Part shown: in pieces, positions 5,859 through 9,783 of the stretch
How positions within the stretch are numbered: the stretch's first letter is position 1
Layout: each line of letters starts with the position of its first letter
NCBI GenBank assembly: GCA_018065375.1
Contig: JAGHTJ010000103.1
Span: 1-9,783, forward strand
From: Candidatus Equinaster intestinalis
Lineage (GTDB): Bacteria; Bacillota_A; Clostridia; Oscillospirales; Acutalibacteraceae
DNA: 9,783 nt
Reading direction: 5' to 3'
Notes under the pieces: model-generated
What the model was told of the DNA's origin: nothing
Seen by the model: only the letters and a program-made list of their open reading frames with translations
The model's database searches: none
Translations under genes and position numbers: made by a program

Positions 5859-7871
5859 ATGATTTCAGGTAACACGGATATTAGATATTTAAAGGGTGTC
5901 GGCGAAAAAAGAGCCCAGTTTTTAGCTAAACTGGGCATTGAGAGTGTCGGCGCTCTTTTAAATTTTTACCCGCGCGGCTACCGCGATTTATCCGAAACCC
6001 GCCTTATTTACGATACCAATCTTTTCGAAAACGTATGTATAAAAGCACAGATTGTATCCCCTGTAAAGGAGCACAGAATAAGGGCAAATATGGTGCTTTA
6101 TAAATTTCGGGTTATGGACGCCAGCGGCACTATGCAGGTAACACTTTTTAACACGAAATATCTTGCGGAACGTCTCCACGAGGGTTCAACCTACATCTTT
6201 TACGGCAAAACCTCGGGCGGGATTTTTTCGCGCGAAATGTCCTCCCCCGAAATTTACGAGGAGGGCAATAATTCCATTTTACCGATTTATCCGCTTACCG
6301 GCGGAATTACCGTAAAATATCTTTCTTCAATTATTAAAACCGCGCTCGAAAACTACGAATACACCGAAAATCTGCCGCAGGAAATCCTGCAAAAATACGG
6401 ACTTTGCGATATTCGTTTTGCCCTTAACAACATACATTTTCCGCTTTCGAAGGAGACCCTCGAAAAGGCTCGGAAAAGGCTTGTTTTCGAAGAACTTTTC
6501 GTTCTTCAATGCGGTATGCAGTATTTCAGCGTTGCCAGGAGGGGTTATACCTCTTGTGTTATAAAAAATGATTTTACGGCGGAGTTTTTAAAGCTTCTGC
6601 CCTATTCGGCTACCGATTCGCAGAAAAAATGTATCGAAGAATGCACACTTGATATGCAAAAAAACGTACCGATGAACAGACTTTTGCAGGGTGACGTAGG
6701 CTCGGGCAAAACAACCGTGGCGGCGGCGATTATGTATAATGCCGCTAAAAACGGCTACCAATCGGTGCTTATGGCGCCGACCGTAATCCTCGCCGAACAG
6801 CATTTTCACACCTTTTCACGTTTTTTCGAAAATACAAATATAAAATGCGTTCTGCTTACGAGCGCCAAAACCGCGGCGCAGAAAAGAAAGCTTTATGAGC
6901 AGATAGAAAACGGAGACGCCGATATTATCATCGGAACCTCGGCACTTATAAGCGAGGGTGTAAATTATAACAGAGTAGGTCTCGTTATAACCGATGAACA
7001 GCACCGTTTCGGGGTTATTCAACGTGCAAAGCTCACCGAAGAGGGCAACCGTCCGCATACGCTTGTTATGTCGGCTACCCCTATCCCACGCACCCTCTCT
7101 TTCGTAATTTACGGAGATATGGACGTAAGCATTATTGACGAATACCCCCGCGGCAGGCAAAAAATCGACACCCACGCCGTAACCGCCAATCTTCGCAAGC
7201 GCGCCTACAACTTTTTAAGAGAAAACCTTGATGCCGGCGGTCAGGGATATATTATCTGTCCCCTCGTGGAGGACGGCGAAGCCGAAACAGGCAGATTTTC
7301 GGCGCAAACCACCTACGATAAACTGAAAACAACCTTTTTCAAAAACTACCGTTTAGGTCTTCTTCACGGCAAAATGGCGGCGGCTCAAAAGGAAGATATT
7401 ATGCGGCAGTTTTCGGCAGGAGAAATCGACCTGCTGATAGCAACCACAGTTGTTGAGGTAGGAATTGATGTTCCCAATGCTACCGTTATGATAATTGAAA
7501 ATGCCGAATGCTTCGGTCTTGCGGCGCTTCATCAGCTTCGCGGCAGAATAGGCAGAGGTTCCGCAAAATCCACCTGCATACTTATCTCCGATACCGCCGA
7601 AAATAACGCGCGGCTCGGCGTGGTAAGGGACACGCTTGACGGCTTTAAAATCGCCGAGGAAGACCTAAAGCTTCGGGGCCCCGGAGATTTTATAGGGCAA
7701 CGTCAGCACGGTTTGCCCGAGCTAAAAATAGCCGATATTGCCGCCGATTACGATACACTTCTGCTTACCCGCAACGCGGCAAAGGAGCTTATAAAAAATG
7801 ACCCTCATCTGCTTGATGAGAGCCATAAACCGCTGAAAGAAAATATTGAAAGTATGTTTAAAAACATATAA
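5859..7871 (+). CDS. recG: ATP-dependent DNA helicase RecG
   Basis: This 670-residue protein (from ATG 5859) is full-length RecG, the superfamily 2 translocase that remodels stalled forks and Holliday junctions. The N-terminal wedge/OB region includes YLKGVGEKRA (10-19), YPRGYRDLS (37-45) and the OB strand MQVTLFNTKYL. The helicase motifs are all present: GDVGSGKT (278-285), DEQHRFG (379-385, the RecG form of motif II), SATPIPRT (405-412), LLHGKM (501-506), VVEVGIDVPNA (531-541) and QLRGRIGRG (559-567). The TRG translocation motif lies in EEDLKLRGPGDFIGQRQHG (600-618). The start is uncertain: ATG 5859 lies 4 nt after the fakA stop and TTG 5847 overlaps it; neither has a clear ribosome binding site, so coupled translation is likely. 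It is the last gene of the cluster and overlaps the opposing PAP2 gene by 14 bp. Confidence 0.97.
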   Translation: MISGNTDIRYLKGVGEKRAQFLAKLGIESVGALLNFYPRGYRDLSETRLIYDTNLFENVCIKAQIVSPVKEHRIRANMVLYKFRVMDASGTMQVTLFNTKYLAERLHEGSTYIFYGKTSGGIFSREMSSPEIYEEGNNSILPIYPLTGGITVKYLSSIIKTALENYEYTENLPQEILQKYGLCDIRFALNNIHFPLSKETLEKARKRLVFEELFVLQCGMQYFSVARRGYTSCVIKNDFTAEFLKLLPYSATDSQKKCIEECTLDMQKNVPMNRLLQGDVGSGKTTVAAAIMYNAAKNGYQSVLMAPTVILAEQHFHTFSRFFENTNIKCVLLTSAKTAAQKRKLYEQIENGDADIIIGTSALISEGVNYNRVGLVITDEQHRFGVIQRAKLTEEGNRPHTLVMSATPIPRTLSFVIYGDMDVSIIDEYPRGRQKIDTHAVTANLRKRAYNFLRENLDAGGQGYIICPLVEDGEAETGRFSAQTTYDKLKTTFFKNYRLGLLHGKMAAAQKEDIMRQFSAGEIDLLIATTVVEVGIDVPNATVMIIENAECFGLAALHQLRGRIGRGSAKSTCILISDTAENNARLGVVRDTLDGFKIAEEDLKLRGPGDFIGQRQHGLPELKIADIAADYDTLLLTRNAAKELIKNDPHLLDESHKPLKENIESMFKNI

Positions 7872-8349
7872 AACCGATTAGATATGCCGCTACCGCGAAA
7901 ATCGCACCGGCAACCACGTCTTTTATATAATGCACGCCGCAAGCAACTCGCAACGCCGCAAGCAAAACCGCAATAACGAGCAAAAACACACCGAGCGGAA
8001 TATTAAAATGCAACGAGCAGAAAGCTATCATAAAAATCGAAAAGGCATGGCGGGAGGGAAAGGATTTTCCTTTTTTTATATTGGACGCAAGCGGTTTAAT
8101 ATCCATAATTTCATACGGGCGAGCAGCGTTGATAAAATATCTCGCAATGCTCAAAACGATAAATGCCGAAAGCGGCACGATTACCATTTTGAATATATCT
8201 TCATAATCGGTCAGGGCAAGTAAAACAAGCAAGGTGGGATAAAAAATAAATACAGCCAGCGTTACCGAATTGTTTACAATCCTTAAAACCTTCTCTAAAC
8301 CTTTATTTCTTACGGTTTTATTAAGTTTTTCGTAAAACTCCCGTTTCAT
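7858..8349 (-). CDS. PAP2-family membrane phosphatase
   Basis: This 163-residue membrane protein carries the three-part acid-phosphatase signature: R70-x6-R77-P78 (an Arg replaces the usual first Lys), PSRH at 98-101 (Arg in place of the Gly of PSGH), and R134-x5-H140-x3-D144. Hydrophobic segments lie at about 29-47, 53-75, 103-113, 118-137 and 146-162. Such enzymes dephosphorylate lipid pyrophosphates or phosphatidate-type lipids, for example undecaprenyl pyrophosphate or phosphatidylglycerophosphate; the substrate cannot be told from sequence. GAGGTGG at 8354-8360 fixes the ATG. Its stop lies inside the end of recG and no terminator separates the two converging genes. Upstream on the same strand is a transposase remnant that may share its transcript. 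Confidence 0.9.
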   Translation of the reverse strand: MKREFYEKLNKTVRNKGLEKVLRIVNNSVTLAVFIFYPTLLVLLALTDYEDIFKMVIVPLSAFIVLSIARYFINAARPYEIMDIKPLASNIKKGKSFPSRHAFSIFMIAFCSLHFNIPLGVFLLVIAVLLAALRVACGVHYIKDVVAGAIFAVAAYLIGFICF

Positions 8350-8354
8350 AATTC

Positions 8355-8583
8355 CACCTCGGTTTTTCTACTCATAATATTCATCATCAGCCCATTTCAA
8401 AGGATTATTGTCAATGTATTCCCATACCCGTAAATAATCCGCTTCGTCCCCTACGATATTACATAATATTTTTTGTTTGTTCACCGTGCAAATAGTTATA
8501 AAATAATACCCTGCTGATGAATAATCAAATTCTTGCAGGCTGTTATGTTTTCTTTCAGGCAATTCCATACAATCACCTCGGTT
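8355..8583. repeat. 10-bp direct repeat bracketing the transposase remnant
   Basis: CACCTCGGTT occurs at 8355-8364 and again, identical, at 8574-8583. The 209 bp between hold the transposase remnant. On the minus strand each copy supplies the ribosome binding site (GAGGTG) of the gene that follows it: the remnant for the right copy and the PAP2 gene for the left. This may be a footprint of insertion or recombination, or chance sharing around a Shine-Dalgarno core. Confidence 0.6.
8368..8568 (-). pseudogene. internally deleted REP-associated tyrosine transposase (RAYT/IS200-like) remnant
   Basis: The 66-residue ORF joins the two ends of a Y1_Tnp-type transposase. Residues 1-41 (MELPERKHNSLQEFDYS, then GYYFITICTVNKQKILCNIVG) are the characteristic start of REP-associated transposases. 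Residues 46-66 (LRVWEYIDNNPLKWADDEYY) are the characteristic end. Everything between, including the HUH metal-binding motif and the catalytic tyrosine, is gone; full-length relatives are roughly 170-240 residues. The junction lies near residues 41-46 (about 8431-8448) and keeps the frame. The start has a good GAGGTG (8574-8579). It cannot be an active transposase. Whether the short peptide is still made, or has another use, is unknown. It lies 18 nt upstream of the PAP2 gene on the same strand. Confidence 0.8.
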
Positions 8584-8590
8584 ATATGGT

Positions 8591-8618
8591 ATTATATTTT
8601 TGAAATAAAGTCAACAAA
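8591..8618 (-). promoter_or_regulatory. possible promoter for the transposase remnant and PAP2 gene
   Basis: On the minus strand a perfect TATAAT (8591-8596) is preceded after 16 nt by TTTGTT (8613-8618). A better -35, TTGACT (8609-8614), is only 12 nt from that -10; it would pair instead, at 17 nt, with TACCAT (8586-8591). A minus-strand promoter in this 62-bp divergent gap is likely, but the exact boxes are uncertain. Confidence 0.45.
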
Positions 8619-8630
8619 AAGGAAAAAATT

Positions 8631-9293
8631 ATGGAGATAATCGCGCATATTGAAACTGATTTTAAAACCAAATTCGGACTACCTCGGCAGTCACTCCTCG
8701 CAGGTATCACCGGCAGAATTGTTTTCGAGCCGAAATACCGCGTTAAGGAGGCTTTTCGCGGTCTTGAAGATTTTTCCCATATATGGCTTTTGTGGGAGTT
8801 TTCCGAGTGCAAAAGGGCTGACTGGTCACCTACCGTGCGCCCGCCACTGCTGGGCGGAAATACGCGAATGGGGGTTTTTGCAACCCGCTCGCCCTACCGC
8901 CCGAATAATATCGGTCTTTCGGCGGTAAAGCTCGAAAAAATTGATTTTAACTGTAGCGATGCGCCGGTTTTGTATGTAAGCGGCGCAGACCTTATGAACG
9001 GCACCCCGATTTACGATATAAAGCCCTATCTTCCCTATGCCGATAGTATTGAAAACGCCACCGGCGGTTTTACCGAAACGCTGTCCGAGCGCAAATTAGA
9101 GGTAGAAATACCGAAAGACCTGCTCTTATTAATTCCGAGCGAAAAACGGGAAGAGCTTATATCGGTGCTTTCCCTCGACCCGAGGCCCTCGTATATCGAA
9201 GACCCCGAACGGATTTACGGATTTTTGTTCGCAGAATTCGAGATAAAATTCAAGGTGAATAAAAAACAGCTGATAGTAACAGAAATTCTTTAA
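8631..9293 (+). CDS. trmO: tRNA (N6-threonylcarbamoyladenosine37-N6)-methyltransferase TrmO
   Basis: This 220-residue protein is a TrmO (YaeB/TsaA, UPF0066) homologue, close in length to the 235-residue E. coli enzyme. The family uses S-adenosylmethionine to methylate t6A37 in certain tRNAs to m6t6A. Visible motifs are KFGLPRQ (14-20), EAFRGLEDFSHIWLLWEF (40-57), RPPLLGG (70-76), GVFATRSPYRPNNIGLS (81-97), NGTPIYDIKPYLPY (123-136) and the C-terminal DPRPSY (183-188). AAGGAA at 8619-8624 precedes the ATG. It is divergent from the transposase remnant and stands 61 bp before tRNA-Arg(UCU), with no terminator between. I see no clear plus-strand promoter in the short upstream gap. Confidence 0.93.
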   Translation: MEIIAHIETDFKTKFGLPRQSLLAGITGRIVFEPKYRVKEAFRGLEDFSHIWLLWEFSECKRADWSPTVRPPLLGGNTRMGVFATRSPYRPNNIGLSAVKLEKIDFNCSDAPVLYVSGADLMNGTPIYDIKPYLPYADSIENATGGFTETLSERKLEVEIPKDLLLLIPSEKREELISVLSLDPRPSYIEDPERIYGFLFAEFEIKFKVNKKQLIVTEIL

Positions 9294-9300
9294 AAAATGC

Positions 9301-9329
9301 TTGATTATTGGGTTTAGTTGTGTTATAAT
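9301..9329 (+). promoter_or_regulatory. promoter of tRNA-Arg(UCU)
   Basis: TTGATT (9301-9306) and TATAAT (9324-9329) are spaced by 17 nt, and the -10 lies 25 nt before the tRNA 5' end. It begins 7 nt after the trmO stop, so the tRNA has its own promoter as well as possible read-through from trmO. Confidence 0.75.
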
Positions 9330-9354
9330 AACTTTCGCTGTGAAAAACAGTTAT

Positions 9355-9431
9355 GCGCTGATAGCTCAGCTGGATAGAGCATCTGCCTTCTAAGCAGAGG
9401 GTCGGGGGTTCGAGTCCCTTTCAGCGCGCCA
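9355..9431 (+). tRNA. tRNA-Arg (anticodon UCU)
   Basis: This is a complete 77-nt cloverleaf with an encoded CCA. The acceptor stem GCGCTGA pairs with TCAGCGC, followed by G73 and CCA. The D-stem is GCTC/GAGC. The anticodon stem TCTGC/GCAGA closes the loop CTTCTAA, reading UCU with U36 and A37; it decodes AGA, and possibly AGG. A T-loop TTCGAGT follows. U36-A37 is the context in which t6A37 is installed, which is relevant to the adjacent trmO. A strong terminator follows directly. Confidence 0.97.
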
Positions 9432-9435
9432 AAAA

Positions 9436-9464
9436 AGCCTTGTTCTTCGGAACAAGGCTTTTTT
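9436..9464 (+). terminator. rho-independent terminator of tRNA-Arg(UCU)
   Basis: A 10-bp stem (9436-9445 with 9450-9459, AGCCTTGTTC arm) closes a TTCG tetraloop and is followed by a T-run (9460-9464). Extra A-T pairs can lengthen the stem. It starts 5 nt after the tRNA CCA. Confidence 0.92.
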
Positions 9465-9466
9465 AT

Positions 9467-9608
9467 CCAATCCGCAGGATTGGTATATCATCACACCGTA
9501 GGTGTGTATATCATCGCCGATAGGTGTATATCATCACGCAGAGCGTGTATGCCTGCGGATTGATGATATGCTGTTTTTCAAACGGATGATATGCACGGCT
9601 TCGCCGTG
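9467..9608. repeat. multi-hairpin repeat array with TATATCATC spacers
   Basis: Small hairpins alternate with a fixed spacer. The hairpins are CCAATC/GATTGG (9467-9483), CACACC/GGTGTG (9492-9506), CGCC/GGTG (9515-9526), CACGC/GCGTG (9535-9547) and CACGGC/GCCGTG (9594-9608). TATATCATC stands at 9484-9492, 9507-9515 and 9527-9535. Its reverse complement core GATGATAT stands at 9562-9569 and 9585-9592. AATCCGCAGG (9469-9478) can also pair with CCTGCGGATT (9552-9561), enclosing the three inner hairpins in a larger cruciform-like fold. Stem sequences differ while spacers are constant, as in an intergenic repeat family with compensatory change. It contains no ORF and lies between the ends of two convergent tRNA genes. 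Positions 9609-9657 show nothing firm. Confidence 0.8.
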
Positions 9609-9657
9609 ATTTTATGGACTCGAACAAGGACGGTTTGGCGAAGCAAAATCAAGTTTC

Positions 9658-9713
9658 ATGAATAATACAAAGCGAAAATCCTACCACTTACATGATAGGA
9701 TTTTCGCTTTGGT
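9658..9713. repeat. 56-bp tRNA-flanking repeat, right copy
   Basis: This is the second copy of the block at 68-123, with two differences. It lies directly 3' of the minus-strand tRNA-Arg(CCG). In this copy the 15-bp stem is perfect. Confidence 0.8.
9669..9710 (-). terminator. hairpin terminator downstream of tRNA-Arg(CCG)
   Basis: Positions 9669-9683 pair perfectly with 9696-9710, and the minus-strand RNA can extend the stem by three pairs. As in the left copy, T-runs lie within the stem. A terminator role is inferred from its place at the tRNA 3' end. Confidence 0.55.
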
Positions 9714-9783
9714 ACGCCACACCGGATTCGAACCGGCGACACCCGCCGTCGGAGGACGGTGCTCTATCCAGCTGAGCTAATGG
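9710..9783 (-). tRNA. tRNA-Arg (anticodon CCG), cut by the window edge
   Basis: The minus strand gives 74 nt of a tRNA lacking only the first three acceptor bases, which lie beyond the window. CCAT at the visible 5' end pairs with the matching part of GTGGCGT; A73 and CCA are encoded. The D-arm is GCTC/GAGC. The anticodon stem CCGTC/GGCGG (one G-U pair) closes the loop CTCCGAC, reading CCG, for the arginine codon CGG. The T-loop TTCGAAT is canonical. The gene converges with tRNA-Arg(UCU). Confidence 0.9.

Noticed and set aside
7930..8223. 97-residue plus-strand ORF rich in Arg, Lys and Asn
   Set aside because: It is antisense to the PAP2 phosphatase, which has all three catalytic motifs. Its composition is that of an antisense shadow.
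9467..9608. CRISPR array suggested by regular short repeats
   Set aside because: The conserved units are only 9 nt, the variable parts are self-complementary hairpins of 11-17 nt, orientation flips, and no cas genes are present.

Overview
The window reads as chromosomal DNA from a low-to-moderate GC Gram-positive bacterium, most likely a gut-type clostridium of the Oscillospiraceae/Ruminococcaceae kind. The reasons are strong GGAGG-type ribosome binding sites, TTG starts, lipoproteins with a lipobox, the Firmicute pairing of an Asp23/YloU protein with fatty-acid kinase FakA and RecG, and AT-rich intergenic DNA with small hairpin repeats beside tRNA genes. The taxonomic placement is inference.

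Layout, left to right. Positions 1-480 hold a tRNA-Pro(UGG) gene on the minus strand, a GC-rich structured insert, and a degenerate second copy of the 5' half of that tRNA. Next is a minus-strand lipoprotein gene (484-1116). It is divergent from a five-protein plus-strand cluster (1292-7871), and the shared intergenic region carries two back-to-back consensus-like promoters. The cluster encodes YmdB phosphodiesterase, an orphan family 5 solute-binding lipoprotein, an Asp23/YloU protein, fatty-acid kinase FakA, and RecG helicase. FakA is split into two overlapping reading frames, so the cluster has six ORFs. A PAP2-family phosphatase gene (7858-8349, minus) overlaps the recG end tail to tail. 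Upstream of it is an internally deleted REP-associated tyrosine transposase remnant (8368-8568), bracketed by a 10-bp direct repeat. Divergent from these is trmO (8631-9293), followed by a promoter, tRNA-Arg(UCU) and a UUCG-loop terminator. The right end has a multi-hairpin array spaced by TATATCATC and its reverse complement, then a tRNA-Arg(CCG) cut by the window edge.

How the genes fit together. The cluster links an RNA/cyclic-nucleotide phosphodiesterase, envelope-associated proteins and fatty-acid activation to a recombination helicase. Only yloU-fakA-recG is a familiar neighbourhood. TrmO modifies A37 of some tRNAs and lies next to a tRNA of the class that carries t6A37. The two ends of the window share a 56-bp, nearly identical hairpin repeat immediately 3' of the tRNA-Pro and tRNA-Arg(CCG) genes.

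Most of the window is ordinary housekeeping. The points worth a second look are the split fakA, the transposase remnant with flanking repeats, the tRNA-Pro half-copy with its structured insert, the TATATCATC hairpin array, and the solute-binding protein with a 60-residue disordered insertion. I see no CRISPR array, prophage, toxin-antitoxin or defence locus.
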